From the NCBI RefSeq assembly GCF_009720745.1, contig NZ_WNKX01000001.1, forward strand, positions 434,001-498,000: a DNA stretch of 64,000 nucleotides. Reading direction: 5' to 3'. The notes beneath the pieces are model-generated. The model saw only the letters and a program-made list of their open reading frames with translations. It was not told where the DNA came from and ran no database searches. Positions 54,774 through 64,000 of the stretch are shown here, piece by piece. Source of the DNA: Massilia eburnea (lineage in GTDB: Bacteria > Pseudomonadota > Gammaproteobacteria > Burkholderiales > Burkholderiaceae_D). Position 1 is the first letter of the stretch; each line of letters begins with the position of its first letter. The position numbers were made by a program, and so were the translations under genes.

Positions 54774-55481
54774 ATGGCCAAACCTGTCCTGCTCAATAAT
54801 ATCGACCACAAGGACTTGCACGTGCAGACCGGGCGCGGCGCCCATTTCGGCGACAACGTGATGTCCGCCCTCACCTTTCCATCCGAATTCCGCGATGTGC
54901 AGGCCTGCTACCCGATCGTGTTCCGCAAGGGGGCCGGCGGCGGTTTCGAGGCGCACGCGCTATTCGGTTTCCAGGAAGGCGAAAACCTGTTCCTCGGCCT
55001 GCATGGCTGGGAAGCGCCGTACATCCCGCTGGCGATTGAACGGCAGCCCTTCCTGATCGGCGTCAACGGCAGCGAGCTGACGGTGCATGTGGACCTTGAC
55101 AACCCCCGCGTCAGCGCCTCGGCCGGCGAACGCGTATTCCTGCCCCACGGCGGCACTTCCGAATACCTGGAGAAGGTCAATTCCACCCTGCTGGCATTGC
55201 ACCAGGGATTGCAGCAGGCAAACGGCTTCCTGGCGGCGCTGCTGGAACTCAAGCTGCTCGAGTCCTTCGTGTTCGACATCGAGCTTGATGATGGCTCGCA
55301 GTATCGCCTGGCCGGCTTCTACACCATCAATGAAGAGTGCCTGTCCGCCCTGCCGGGCGAGGCCCTGGAAAGGCTGAACCACGCCGGCTACCTGCAGGCC
55401 ATCTACATGGTGATTGCGTCCATGTCCAACTTCCGCACCCTGATCGAGCGCAAGAACCGCGTCCATGCTGGCCAATGCTAA
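54774..55481 (+). CDS. SapC family protein
   Basis: A 235-aa protein of the SapC family, named after a Campylobacter surface-layer locus but of unknown function. No signal peptide or membrane helix. Typical segments: Y-P-I-V-F-R-K near residues 46-52, A-L-F-G-F-Q-E-G-E-N-L-F, P-F-L-I-G and D-G-S-Q-Y-R-L-A-G-F-Y-T-I-N-E. GAGG precedes the ATG. Its 3' end overlaps the JmjC/cupin gene by 17 nt. SapC genes recur beside TonB receptors and halogenase-like genes, which suggests a shared but uncharacterised process. Confidence 0.85.
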   Translation: MAKPVLLNNIDHKDLHVQTGRGAHFGDNVMSALTFPSEFRDVQACYPIVFRKGAGGGFEAHALFGFQEGENLFLGLHGWEAPYIPLAIERQPFLIGVNGSELTVHVDLDNPRVSASAGERVFLPHGGTSEYLEKVNSTLLALHQGLQQANGFLAALLELKLLESFVFDIELDDGSQYRLAGFYTINEECLSALPGEALERLNHAGYLQAIYMVIASMSNFRTLIERKNRVHAGQC

Positions 55482-56478
55482 ACCGATCCGCGAGCTGCAC
55501 GGCCTGACGCCGTCCGACCTCAACGACGATCTCCTGACAGCCACCGAACCGCTGGTGCTGCGCGGCCTGGTCGCCCGCTGGCCTGCGGTACAGGCCAGCC
55601 GCGCCGGCGCAGCCAGCGCCGATGCCTACCTGCGCCGCTTCTACCGCGATGCCAGCGTAGTCGCGATGCTGGGCACACGCGAGATTGGCGGCCGCTTCTT
55701 CTACAACCAGGATTTAAGCGGCTTTAACTTCGCTTCCGTGCGTGCGCGTCTCGACGACGTGCTGGATGAACTGGCGGGCCAGCGCGATAACCCCGTCCCG
55801 CCGGCGATTTACGTCGGCTCCACCACAGTCGACACGGCGCTGCCCGGCTACCGCGAAGAAAACCCGCTCGACCTGGGGCCGCGCGACGCGCTCATGAGCG
55901 TCTGGATCGGCAACCAGACCCGCATCGCCGCCCATTACGACTTGCCGGACAACCTGGCTTGCGTCACCGCAGGACGCCGCCGGTTCACCCTGTTCCCGCC
56001 GGACCAGCTGGAAAACCTGTACGTCGGGCCGCTCGACTTCACACCCGCAGGCCAGCCAATCAGCCTGGTGGACCTGCACCAGCCGGACCTGGACCGCTTC
56101 CCGCGCTTTGCCGAAGCGATGCGCCATGCGCTGTGTGCCGAACTGGAGCCGGGCGACGCCATCTTCATTCCCAGCATGTGGTGGCACCACGTCGAAGCGC
56201 TGGAGAACTTCAACGTACTGGTCAATTATTGGTGGCGCCAGTCGCCCGAGTATATGGACACTCCCACCAATGCGCTGATGCTATCCCTGCTCTCGATCCG
56301 CGACCTGCCGCGCGAACAGCGTCGCGCATGGCAGGAACTGTTCCGCCATTATGTATTCGAGGCCGGCGGCGCAACCGCCGCCCACATACCGGTGCAGGCG
56401 CAGCGCGTGCTCGGCCCGATCAGCGACGATGCGGCGCGCATGCTGCGTGCCCAGCTTCTCAAAAAAATCAACCGATAA
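55465..56478 (+). CDS. Cupin-like/JmjC (FIH-type) Fe(II)/2-oxoglutarate oxygenase homologue
   Basis: A 337-aa protein with a JmjC/cupin_8 fold. The predicted iron ligands are H157 and D159 (A-A-H-Y-D-L-P) and H241 in M-W-W-H-H-V-E, the same W-W-H-H arrangement as the asparaginyl hydroxylase FIH. A Lys/Arg for 2-oxoglutarate is probably in the strand G-R-R-R-F-T-L-F-P. It may hydroxylate a protein or small molecule; the target is unknown. It overlaps sapC by 17 nt and is followed 12 nt later by the second halogenase-like gene. Confidence 0.85.
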   Translation: MLANAKPIRELHGLTPSDLNDDLLTATEPLVLRGLVARWPAVQASRAGAASADAYLRRFYRDASVVAMLGTREIGGRFFYNQDLSGFNFASVRARLDDVLDELAGQRDNPVPPAIYVGSTTVDTALPGYREENPLDLGPRDALMSVWIGNQTRIAAHYDLPDNLACVTAGRRRFTLFPPDQLENLYVGPLDFTPAGQPISLVDLHQPDLDRFPRFAEAMRHALCAELEPGDAIFIPSMWWHHVEALENFNVLVNYWWRQSPEYMDTPTNALMLSLLSIRDLPREQRRAWQELFRHYVFEAGGATAAHIPVQAQRVLGPISDDAARMLRAQLLKKINR

Positions 56479-56490
56479 ACGGAGACCCTG

Positions 56491-58014
56491 ATGAGAGACG
56501 AACAAAACCAGTCCCGCCCTGTGCGGCGCGTTGTCATCGCCGGCGGCGGCACCGCCGGCTGGATGGTCGCGGCAGCCATCGCGCGCAGCTTGGGAAAAGT
56601 CCTCGACATCAAGCTGCTGGAGTCCGACGAGATCGGCACCGTCGGCGTTGGCGAGGCCACCATTCCCACCCTGCTCAATTTCCACGAACTGCTGCAAATC
56701 AACGAGCAGGAGTTCATGGCGGCGACCAACGCGACATTCAAGCTTGGCATCAGCTTTGAAAACTGGCGCAATACCAGCGAAGACTACATCCACTCCTTTG
56801 GCCTCACAGGCACCGACCACTGGACGGCCGGCTTCCAGCATTTCTGGCGCAAGGGACGCGAGCGCAAGCTGGCCAGCGACTATGGCGACTATTGCCTGGA
56901 GCTGAAAGCGGCGCAGCTGAACCGCTTCGGCCACCTGCCGCGCCAGGGCATCAACTATGCCTATCATCTGGACGCCAGCGCCTACGCACGCTACCTGCGC
57001 AAGTACTCGGAGGGCTATGGCGCGCAGCGCATCGAAGGAAAGATCGCCAAAGTCCACACCGACGCGGCCAGCGGCCATATCACGGCATTGCAGCTCGATT
57101 CCGGCGCGGTGATCGAGGGCGACCTGTTCATCGACTGCACCGGCTTCCGCGCCCTGCTGATCGGGGAAACCCTGGGCGAGGCCTTCGACGACTGGTCGCA
57201 ATGGCTGCACAACGACAGTGCGATCGCCGTGCAGACCGCATCCACCGGCGCCGCCGTTCCCTACACCCGCGCCATCGCCCACGACTGGGGCTGGCAGTGG
57301 CGCATTCCGCTGCAGCACCGTGTCGGCAACGGCATGGTCTTTTCCAGCAAATTCGTCGACGACGATACCGCCCGCGCAAAGCTGATGGCCGGCATCACCG
57401 GCGAGCAGCTGGTGCAGCCGCGCGTGATCCGCTTCAAGCCGGGCCAGCGCCGCAAGGTTTGGCGCAAGAATTGCGTCGCCATCGGCCTGTCCAGCGGCTT
57501 CCTGGAACCCATCGAGTCAACCAGCATCCACCTGATCCAGCGCGCCATCGTGCGGCTGATGCAGATGTTCCCTTCCGCCGGCATTTACCAATCGGAGATC
57601 GACGAATACAACAAGCAGGCCTGGGCCGAGATCGAGCATATCCGCGACTTCATCATCCTGCATTACAAGGTGACGAACCGCCGCGATACGCCGTTCTGGC
57701 GCCATTGCGCCGGGATGGCAGTGCCGCCTTCGCTGCAGCACCGCATCGACCTGTTCCGCGAAACGGGGCGCGTGTTCCGTTTATCGAATGAGCTGTTTGC
57801 CGAAAATTCCTGGATCCAGGTGATGCTGGGACAAGGCATCCTGCCGCAGCAGCACCATCCTTCCGCCGATTTGATGGGGGATGCGGAGCTGTCCCATTTC
57901 CTCGACAGCATCCGCAGCAACGTGGCACGGTCCGTGGCGCAGCTGCCGCCGCACCAGCAGTATGTAGAGAATTACTGCGCCGCGTACATGGAAGAGTATT
58001 TAGCGCCGAAGTAG
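56491..58014 (+). CDS. Tryptophan halogenase-like flavoprotein (canonical motifs)
   Basis: A 507-aa flavin-dependent halogenase homologue with intact motifs: FAD-binding [19 protein letters not shown]84 in A-T-F-K-L-G, W268-Q-W270-R-I-P273 and E342-S343-T344 in L-E-P-I-E-S-T-S. These match the residues of PrnA/RebH (K79, WxWxIP, E346-S347), so chemistry on an unknown substrate is plausible. A partner flavin reductase is not encoded nearby. GGAGA precedes the ATG. The last gene of the TonB operon; its 3' end overlaps the convergent transporter gene by 43 nt without a visible terminator. Confidence 0.88.
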   Translation: MRDEQNQSRPVRRVVIAGGGTAGWMVAAAIARSLGKVLDIKLLESDEIGTVGVGEATIPTLLNFHELLQINEQEFMAATNATFKLGISFENWRNTSEDYIHSFGLTGTDHWTAGFQHFWRKGRERKLASDYGDYCLELKAAQLNRFGHLPRQGINYAYHLDASAYARYLRKYSEGYGAQRIEGKIAKVHTDAASGHITALQLDSGAVIEGDLFIDCTGFRALLIGETLGEAFDDWSQWLHNDSAIAVQTASTGAAVPYTRAIAHDWGWQWRIPLQHRVGNGMVFSSKFVDDDTARAKLMAGITGEQLVQPRVIRFKPGQRRKVWRKNCVAIGLSSGFLEPIESTSIHLIQRAIVRLMQMFPSAGIYQSEIDEYNKQAWAEIEHIRDFIILHYKVTNRRDTPFWRHCAGMAVPPSLQHRIDLFRETGRVFRLSNELFAENSWIQVMLGQGILPQQHHPSADLMGDAELSHFLDSIRSNVARSVAQLPPHQQYVENYCAAYMEEYLAPK

Positions 58015-59222
58015 AGAATGAACGCGTAGCAGGCGGCCGGCAGCATGAAGGACGCCTGCACTCCCATTGTATCGGCCAGCGCACCTTGCGCGAACGGCAC
58101 CAGCGCTCCGCCGACAATAGCCATGCACAGGATGCCGGAGCCCTGCCCCGTGTACTTGCCGAGGCCGTTCAGCGCCATGCTGAAGATGGTCGGGAACATG
58201 ATCGAGTTGCACAGGCCGACCGCCAGAACCGCCCACATGGCGACGCCGCCCTTGCCGAATGTCGCAGTCAGCAGCAGTGCGATCGCCAGCAACGCGTTGA
58301 ACGCCAGCGCCCTGCCCGGGCTGACCACCCGCATCACGGCAAAACCGATAAAGCGGCCGACCATGGCGCCGCCCCAATAAATGCTGACAAAGCGATAGGC
58401 TTCCGCGTGAGCCAGGCCTGCGATGCGCGGCTCGCCCAGGAAATTGATCAGGAAACTGCCGATGCTTACCTCCGCGCCGACATACAGGAAAATGCCGATC
58501 GCTCCCAGCACCAGATGGCGGTGTGCCCAGGCAGAACCGTGGCCCTCTCCCGCCAGCGCCACATCCTCGCTTTCCTCGATCTGCGGCAGCTTCGCGGCGT
58601 AGAACAGCACGGCCAGCAGCGCCAGCGCAGCAGCGAGCGCCAGGTAAGGCCCGCGCACGCTCGCGCCATCGGCGGCGGCAACGGCGGCCGACAGGATCAG
58701 CACCCCGCCGACGGATGGACCAATCGTGGTGCCAAGGGAATTGAAAGCCTGGGTCAGCGTGAGGCGGCTCGATGCCGTTCGCGCCGGACCAAGCGCCGCC
58801 ACATAGGGATTGGCTGCCACCTGCAGGACAGTAATGCCCGCTGCCAGAACAAAGAAAGCAAACAGGAACAAGCCGTAGCCGCCGAACGAGGCTGGGTAGA
58901 ACAGTGCACAGCCGCCGGCGGCAATCAACAAACCGGCTACGGCGCCACGCTGATAGCCGATGCGGCGGATCAGCGCGCCGGCAGGCAGCGAGACGATGAA
59001 GTAGGCCCCGAAGAAGCAGAACTGCACCAGCATCGCCTGCACATAGCTCAAGGTATAGATCGATTTCAGGTGCGGAATCAGGATGTCGTTCAGCGAAGTA
59101 ATCAAGCCCCACATGAAAAACAGGATGGTGACGATCACCAGGGCGCCGGTGTTGGCGCCGTTGTGCGTTCCGCCCGCCGCTTCCTTGGGAACGGATGTGG
59201 TATTGGGTGCGATGCCTGCCAT
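57972..59222 (-). CDS. MFS sugar transporter, FucP/glucose-galactose type
   Basis: A 416-aa inner-membrane sugar:proton symporter with about 12 hydrophobic segments. FucP-family features: [18 protein letters not shown] near residues 35-52 and [12 protein letters not shown] around residue 140. It probably imports the glucose or disaccharide released by GH1/GH3. The start at 59222 follows GGGAGAG and shares one base with the GH3 stop (TAATG), so it is coupled to GH3. The longer frame runs through GH3 and is rejected. The final 14 codons lie antisense to the halogenase-like gene. Confidence 0.9.
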   Translation of the reverse strand: MAGIAPNTTSVPKEAAGGTHNGANTGALVIVTILFFMWGLITSLNDILIPHLKSIYTLSYVQAMLVQFCFFGAYFIVSLPAGALIRRIGYQRGAVAGLLIAAGGCALFYPASFGGYGLFLFAFFVLAAGITVLQVAANPYVAALGPARTASSRLTLTQAFNSLGTTIGPSVGGVLILSAAVAAADGASVRGPYLALAAALALLAVLFYAAKLPQIEESEDVALAGEGHGSAWAHRHLVLGAIGIFLYVGAEVSIGSFLINFLGEPRIAGLAHAEAYRFVSIYWGGAMVGRFIGFAVMRVVSPGRALAFNALLAIALLLTATFGKGGVAMWAVLAVGLCNSIMFPTIFSMALNGLGKYTGQGSGILCMAIVGGALVPFAQGALADTMGVQASFMLPAACYAFILYFGAKYSSMYAAQ

Positions 59223-61681
59223 TATTTCTCTCCCGTGAGTTCTTCGCAGCGCACTGCGTCTGCCGCTGCGGCCGCGCCGCCGGCAATTTCGATATTGGCG
59301 ATCGCCGCGGCAAACGGGGCGTCGGCATGGATGCTGAACGGCGTATCCATGTGGTCCAGTTGAAGGCCGCGCGCCGTGAAGCAAGCCAGCGGCACCTTGA
59401 CGGTCTGCTTGCCCTTGCCGGCAATACGTTTGAACAGCCTGGTCGCGTCGAGTGCAGTGTCCTGCATCGCCAGCATGACCTTGCCCTGCGGAGTAACGCT
59501 CACGATCGTGTCGAATTGCAGCGCGCCATCGCGCGCCGCTGCGGCTGAGAGCATCAGCGGCCTGGCGCCGCGCGCAGCCAGTTCCGCACTGGCCGTCCAT
59601 GTCACAAGCTTGGCATCCTGCTGCGTGTTGACCTGCGCCGTCTGCACGGTGATGCCCGGCAGCCGGAAAGTCGCATTCAGGTCTGCGCCCAGCGCCAGCT
59701 GTTCGCTGCCGCTGCGGATCGCCAGTGGGAAGCTTGAACGGTCGGCCTGACTATGGACAGCAACGATATTACTCGACCCGCAGCCGCCAGGTGCGTAGGC
59801 AGTATCCAGCTTGCCCAGCCTTGAGCGCTGGCCCTTGCGCAAGCCATAATTCAATGCAAACAATGGCGCGTAGCCGGCGTCGCCGAAATTCAACGGCGTC
59901 TGGCAGGCCGACTTCGGCCACGAGAAGGACAGCCTGCCGCGGAAGTCATAGCTGTGCGGCCCTGCCACAAGCAAATCGGACACGCCCTTGCCTTCCGTTC
60001 CCGGCAGCCAGGCGGCGATGAAGGTGTCGGACAGGTTCAGCAAATCGTTGACGAACAGCGGACGTCCGGAGACAAATACGGTGATCACTGGCTTACCCTT
60101 GCCGGCGACCGCTTCCAGCACGGCCAGGTCTTCCGGATAGCGGCTGCTGTGGCGCAAGGTGCCCGATGAGCCGATGTCGCCATCGCCTTCCGCATACGGG
60201 CGCTCCCCGATCACCGCGATCACCGCATCGAAACGGGACAGGTCGACGCCTTTCGCGTCCACGCTGAATTCCACATTGCCCTCGCCCGCTGCCGAGCGAA
60301 TGCCTGACAGGATGCTGTCGGCATTCGGGAAATCCGCATTCGTGTTGTCCGTGCCCTGCCAGGTCAGCGACCAGCCGCCGGTCTGGTTGGCGATGTTGTC
60401 GGCGCTCTTGCCGACCACCAGGATTTTTTTACCGCGCGCCAGCGGCAACGACGGCCCTTCGTTTTTCAGCAGCACCAGCGATTCGCGCACCGCGCGGCGC
60501 GCCAGCTCGCGGTCCTGCAGCGCCGCGTCCTGGCCGGCATAGGCGTTTTGCCCCGGGCTCTTGTCAAACAGGCCCGCCCGCAGCTTGACGCGCAGGATGC
60601 GCATCACCGCATCGTCAATGCGGGCCATCGGGATCTCGCCCACCTTCACCTGTGCAATGGTGTTGGCGATGAAGGCTTTCCAGTCATCCGGCACCATGAC
60701 CATATCGATGCCGGCATTGATCGCCTGCGGGCAGCTATCGTTGCGGCAGCCCGGCACTTCGGCAATGCCGTTCCAGTCGCTGACAATGAATCCATCAAAG
60801 CCCATTTTGGACTTCAGCACGCCGGTCAGCATTTCGCGGTTGCCGTGCATCTTCACGCCATTCCAGCTATTGAACGAAGACATTACGGTTTGCGCACCGG
60901 CAGCCAACGCCGGCACATACCCTGCACCGTGGATGTTGATCATATCGGCCAAGGAAGACTTGTTGTCACCCCGGTCCTTGCCCTGGTCCGTGCCGCCGTC
61001 GCCGACAAAATGCTTGGCGCTGGCCAGAACATTGGCGTCATCCTTGAAGCGGCCCTGCAGACCCTTGACGTATTCGCCGGCATATGCGGCCACCAGCTTG
61101 CCGTCTTCCGAAAAACTCTCGTAGGTGCGTCCCCAGCGGTCGTCGCGCACCACGGCGATGGTCGGGCCGAACACCCAGGCGATGCCGGTCGCGCGTACGG
61201 CTTTGCCGGTGGCTGCGCCGATTTCATAGGCCAGCTTCGGATCATGCGCGGCGCCGAGGCCGATATTATGCGGAAATAGCGTGGCGCCGAACACGTTGCT
61301 GTTGCCGTGGATGGCATCGATGCCCCAGACCACGGGCACCTTGACGGCCATGTCGGTCGACATGGCCGCCTGATGGTATTTTTCCGCGAGCGCCAGCCAA
61401 TCGGCGGCACTGGCGTGCTTGTTCCCGTTCGGCCAGCTGCCGCCGCCATTCAGCACGGAGCCGATGTAGTAGCGCCGCACGTCATCCGGAGTGACGGTCT
61501 TGATTTCGGGCTGGGTCATCTGGCCGATCTTCTGCTCCAGTGTCATGCCGGCGACGATGGCCGCTACCTTCCGCTCCAACGCCGCATCGGGGGCAATGGC
61601 GCTTCGCGCATGAGGCCAGTCCGCCAGCGGAGCGGCAGCTGCGGGAAGCGCGAGCGCTGCGAGCAATGCAATCTTCTTCAT
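59222..61681 (-). CDS. Exported GH3 beta-glucosidase / exo-beta-glucanase
   Basis: An 819-aa glycoside hydrolase family 3 enzyme releasing glucose from beta-glucans or cello-oligosaccharides. A signal peptide covers about residues 1-17 (A-A-A-A-P). The N-terminal barrel includes [11 protein letters not shown] and K-H-F-V-G-D-G-G-T. The nucleophile is D302 in I-V-S-D-W-N-G. The second domain runs to about residue 600, and a C-terminal region of about 200 aa resembles the accessory domain of ExoP-like GH3 enzymes. GGAGACC precedes ATG 61681, favouring it over the longer frame. 11 nt after GH1 and coupled to the transporter; probably periplasmic. Confidence 0.93.
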   Translation of the reverse strand: MKKIALLAALALPAAAAPLADWPHARSAIAPDAALERKVAAIVAGMTLEQKIGQMTQPEIKTVTPDDVRRYYIGSVLNGGGSWPNGNKHASAADWLALAEKYHQAAMSTDMAVKVPVVWGIDAIHGNSNVFGATLFPHNIGLGAAHDPKLAYEIGAATGKAVRATGIAWVFGPTIAVVRDDRWGRTYESFSEDGKLVAAYAGEYVKGLQGRFKDDANVLASAKHFVGDGGTDQGKDRGDNKSSLADMINIHGAGYVPALAAGAQTVMSSFNSWNGVKMHGNREMLTGVLKSKMGFDGFIVSDWNGIAEVPGCRNDSCPQAINAGIDMVMVPDDWKAFIANTIAQVKVGEIPMARIDDAVMRILRVKLRAGLFDKSPGQNAYAGQDAALQDRELARRAVRESLVLLKNEGPSLPLARGKKILVVGKSADNIANQTGGWSLTWQGTDNTNADFPNADSILSGIRSAAGEGNVEFSVDAKGVDLSRFDAVIAVIGERPYAEGDGDIGSSGTLRHSSRYPEDLAVLEAVAGKGKPVITVFVSGRPLFVNDLLNLSDTFIAAWLPGTEGKGVSDLLVAGPHSYDFRGRLSFSWPKSACQTPLNFGDAGYAPLFALNYGLRKGQRSRLGKLDTAYAPGGCGSSNIVAVHSQADRSSFPLAIRSGSEQLALGADLNATFRLPGITVQTAQVNTQQDAKLVTWTASAELAARGARPLMLSAAAARDGALQFDTIVSVTPQGKVMLAMQDTALDATRLFKRIAGKGKQTVKVPLACFTARGLQLDHMDTPFSIHADAPFAAAIANIEIAGGAAAAADAVRCEELTGEK

Positions 61682-61692
61682 CGGGTCTCCTT

Positions 61693-63060
61693 TTACGGCT
61701 GTCGCAGGAAGGCGCGATACCACTTGCCGCTTTCCTTCAGCCTTCGTTCTTGTGTTGTGTAATCGATGTGGACCAGGCCAAAGCGGCGCAGGTAGCCTTC
61801 CGCCCACTCAAAGTTGTCGACCAGGCTCCAGGCGAAATAGCCTTTCACCGGGACGCCGGCGCTAATGGCATCCTTCATGGCGCCCAGGTGACGCGCCAGG
61901 TAGCGCCGGCGCTGCGTATCGTTCACGCTGCCGTCGGCCAGCACTTCATCGTCATAGCAGGAACCGTTCTCGGTAATGTACAGCTCCCTCGGCGCGTAAT
62001 CGGAATGGATGCGGGCAAGCAGCTCACCCAGGCCTTCCGGCGCCACTTCCCAGCCCATGGCGGTGGTCTCCGCACCGGCTGGCGGCGGCAGCACGCGTGC
62101 ATCGAGCGGCTCGTGGCCGGGTGCGTCCGCAATCGTTTCGGGAAAATAGTAGTTCACGCCCATGAAGTCGGTCGCCGCCGCAATCGCTTCCATGTCGCCG
62201 TCGTGCACCACGGGCGCCGCGCGCCCCACCTGCGCCAGCGTTGCCGGCGGATAGCCGCGCCCGTGCAGCGGATCGAGGAACCAGCGATAGCGCAGGCCGT
62301 CATGGCGCTCGCTGGCCGCGCGGTCCGCCGGACCCTCGCTGGCTGCGCGCAGCGGATGCAGGCTGAGGGAAATGCCGACGCGTGCGCCGGGAACGTTCTC
62401 GCGGATCAGCGGCACCGCCTTGCCGTGCGAGAGCAGCACATGGTGGCAAACCTGCAGCGCGGTACCGAAGTCGGTCAGGCCCGGCGCATGCACACCCTCG
62501 AAATTGCCGAGGATTGCGGTGCACCACGGCTCGTTATGCGTGATCCAGTGCTGCACGCGGTCGCCCAGGCGGCGCGTGACCGCATCCACAAATTCCAGGT
62601 AGCGCTGCACGGTATCGCGTTCGGCCCAGCCGCCGCGGTCCTGCAGGTACTGCGGCAAGTCCCAATGGTATAGCGTGGCCCAGGGCTGGATGCCGCGCTC
62701 CAGCATGCCATCCACCAGGCGCGAATAGAAGTCCAGGCCCTTCTGGTTGGGCGCCGCACCGAATTCGGATATCACGCGTGGCCACGCGATGGAAAAGCGG
62801 TAAGCGTTCAGGCCCATGTCGCGCGCGATATCCATGTCTTCGGGCCAGCGATGGTAATGGTCGCAGGCCACCAGGCCGCTGGAGCCATCGCGCACCTTAC
62901 CTGGCGTCGCGGCAAAACGGTCCCAGATCGACTCGGCGCGTCCGTCTTCGCGGCCGGCTCCTTCAATCTGGTAGGACGAGGTGGCGCAGCCCCACAGGAA
63001 GTCGCGGGCAAAGTCGCTGCGCGCCGGGGCGCCTGGTTCAAGCTGGTCTGGTTTGTTCAT
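61693..63060 (-). CDS. GH1 beta-glucosidase
   Basis: A 455-aa family 1 beta-glucosidase. The acid/base E177 lies in T-H-N-E-P-W and the nucleophile E364 in Y-I-T-E-N-G-S; the N-terminal F-L-W-G-C-A-T-S-S-Y-Q-I-E-G signature and the aglycone-side W-S-L-V-D-N-F-E-W are intact. No signal peptide, so cytoplasmic, hydrolysing imported beta-glucosides. First gene of the leftward operon GH1-GH3-transporter, with a LacI-type operator 20 nt before its start. Confidence 0.95.
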   Translation of the reverse strand: MNKPDQLEPGAPARSDFARDFLWGCATSSYQIEGAGREDGRAESIWDRFAATPGKVRDGSSGLVACDHYHRWPEDMDIARDMGLNAYRFSIAWPRVISEFGAAPNQKGLDFYSRLVDGMLERGIQPWATLYHWDLPQYLQDRGGWAERDTVQRYLEFVDAVTRRLGDRVQHWITHNEPWCTAILGNFEGVHAPGLTDFGTALQVCHHVLLSHGKAVPLIRENVPGARVGISLSLHPLRAASEGPADRAASERHDGLRYRWFLDPLHGRGYPPATLAQVGRAAPVVHDGDMEAIAAATDFMGVNYYFPETIADAPGHEPLDARVLPPPAGAETTAMGWEVAPEGLGELLARIHSDYAPRELYITENGSCYDDEVLADGSVNDTQRRRYLARHLGAMKDAISAGVPVKGYFAWSLVDNFEWAEGYLRRFGLVHIDYTTQERRLKESGKWYRAFLRQP

Positions 63061-63079
63061 ATTCGTCGTTTATAAGCTT

Positions 63080-63093
63080 TGGAAAGGTTTCCA
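63080..63093. promoter_or_regulatory. LacI-type operator before GH1
   Basis: TGGAAAGGTTTCCA differs by one base from the perfect operators before the TonB receptor (CG centre changed to GG). It lies between the lacI-type terminator and the GH1 start. Confidence 0.65.
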
Positions 63094-63104
63094 TATTTCG
63101 CCGT

Positions 63105-63124
63105 AAAAAAGGGCGCAAGCGCCC
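63105..63124 (-). terminator. Terminator of the lacI-type gene
   Basis: Leftward GGGCG-CTTG-CGCCC stem followed by six T (forward 63105-63110), 16 nt past the regulator stop. It separates the regulator from the GH1 operon, which must use its own promoter; no convincing -35/-10 pair is evident in 63061-63104. Confidence 0.7.
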
Positions 63125-63139
63125 CTTCGAGCTTCTAAT

Positions 63140-64000
63140 TCATGCTGCCTTGCGCCTGGCGCTGGCCGCCTTGGCCAGCGATGCCCGCAAAGTCACCGTC
63201 ACCGGGAAGCTGCGCGTCACCGTACGCCTCAAGTCGTAACAGCGGTTCAGCAAAGCACTCAGGCCGTTCATCGTCATCTCGCGCCAGGGCATATGGACGG
63301 TCGTCAGGCGCGGTGCGGAAAACTCGGCGCTCGGCGTGTCGTCGTATGCGATGACGGACAGGTCGTGCGGCACGCGGATGCCAGCCTCCTGGAAGTAGGA
63401 TAGCGCGCCGACCGCCATTTCATCGTTGGCGCAGAACAGGGCCGTGCACCGGCGGCCCGATTCCACCAGCTCCTTGGCCGCGGCCCAGCCGCCGGCCGGG
63501 GAGAAATCGCTTTCGGCCACCCACATGCGGCTGGTATCGATGCCGCCCTCCTGCAGCTCCTCCATGAAACCTTCGATGCGCGCCACGTTGTCGGCAAGAC
63601 GCGACGGGCCGGCCACCACAGCGATGTCGCGATGCTTGCGGTCCAGCAGCGCACGTGCCGCCAGGCGGCCGCCAAGCTTGTGGTCCAAGGGGAAGCACTG
63701 CTCCGGAATGCAGGACAGGCTATGGTTCAGCACCACGATCCTGCCCTGCTGCACGCCAAGCGCTTCGATATCCTCGTCCAGCAAGGCGCTGGTCATCACG
63801 ATCAGGCCGTCGCAGCCGCGCTCCATCAGGAACTTGATGCCGTCGTTGGCCTGTTTGCGCTCATCGCCCAGGCCAACGCCGAAGGCCACCACCATGTGCA
63901 GACCGGCTGCGCGCAGTTCGGTGTCGATAATCTGCAGGATGGGCGTGTAAAAGGTCCCGCTCAGGACCGGGATGTAGACCCCGATCATCTGGCTGGTGCC
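63140..64000 (-). CDS. LacI family transcriptional regulator (N-terminus beyond window)
   Basis: C-terminal 286 aa of a LacI/GalR-family repressor; the helix-turn-helix is cut off by the window end (the frame is open to base 64000). The sugar-binding domain is clear: M-I-G-V-Y-I-P-V-L-S-G at its start, C-D-G-L-I-V-M-T, V-V-L-N-H, A-L-F-C-A-N-D-E-M-A-V-G-A-L and I-A-Y-D-D-T-P. It very probably binds the TGGAAA-centre-TTTCCA operators before GH1 and the TonB receptor, with a beta-glucoside or glucose derivative as inducer. This is inferred from position and operator type. Confidence 0.93.
   Translation of the reverse strand, partial: GTSQMIGVYIPVLSGTFYTPILQIIDTELRAAGLHMVVAFGVGLGDERKQANDGIKFLMERGCDGLIVMTSALLDEDIEALGVQQGRIVVLNHSLSCIPEQCFPLDHKLGGRLAARALLDRKHRDIAVVAGPSRLADNVARIEGFMEELQEGGIDTSRMWVAESDFSPAGGWAAAKELVESGRRCTALFCANDEMAVGALSYFQEAGIRVPHDLSVIAYDDTPSAEFSAPRLTTVHMPWREMTMNGLSALLNRCYDLRRTVTRSFPVTVTLRASLAKAASARRKAA

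Noticed and set aside
54774..55481. SapC as a true surface-layer or antimicrobial peptide transporter component
   Set aside because: No signal peptide, membrane helix or transporter motif; only the family name suggests it.

Overview
The window is a high-GC chromosomal segment from a beta-proteobacterium, most likely Oxalobacteraceae (Massilia, Duganella, Telluria or Janthinobacterium type). The indications are the dense single-strand operons, the argF-argG order, a complete Wsp chemosensory operon, the GTPase/DUF2868 membrane-protein pair, TonB-receptor carbohydrate loci and large intergenic hairpin repeats. This is inference; no rRNA marker is present. I see no tRNA, rRNA, CRISPR array, prophage or insertion sequence. 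Genes are closely packed, and most short open frames on the opposite strand are shadows of real genes.

Layout. 1-5.1 kb: the end of a short-chain dehydrogenase, a secreted GH18-type chitinase-like protein with its own promoter, and a MerR regulator divergent from an Old Yellow Enzyme plus an exported acetoacetate-decarboxylase-like protein. The MerR regulator and the enzyme pair have mirror-image 19-bp-spacer MerR-type promoters. 5.2-14.6 kb: a FadL porin and an RND efflux operon (one lipoprotein adaptor, two near-duplicate permeases) behind a strong promoter whose -10 is overlapped by a dyad operator. 14.7-20.8 kb: small membrane proteins, a 748-residue Ala/Glu-rich coiled-coil protein, SrkA kinase and a YecA/SEC-C protein. 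20.9-30.1 kb: a dienoyl-CoA isomerase, oligoribonuclease, an M48 protease-phhB-rsgA-histidine kinase operon, argF and argG.

30.2-38.8 kb is a complete wspABCDEFR operon: receptor, two CheW proteins, CheR, CheA-REC hybrid, CheB and a GGEEF diguanylate cyclase. It links surface or envelope sensing to cyclic-di-GMP. 38.9-49.9 kb carries murB, yajQ, a nitronate-monooxygenase-like enzyme with a Cys-rich tail, a DHH phosphoesterase, LysR/SDR and AraC/aldehyde dehydrogenase pairs, and a GTPase (DUF3482) with a DUF2868 membrane partner.

50-64 kb is the most unusual part: a LacI-type regulon for beta-glucoside use. Rightward run TonB receptor, a degenerate flavin halogenase homologue, SapC, a FIH-like JmjC/cupin protein and a canonical-motif halogenase homologue. 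Leftward, converging on them with a 43-nt overlap, run GH1, GH3 and a FucP-type sugar transporter, preceded by a LacI regulator cut by the window edge. Near-identical 14-bp palindromes (TGGAAACGTTTCCA type) lie before the TonB receptor and before GH1. They tie the two arms into one regulon in which the role of the halogenase/SapC/JmjC genes is unexplained.
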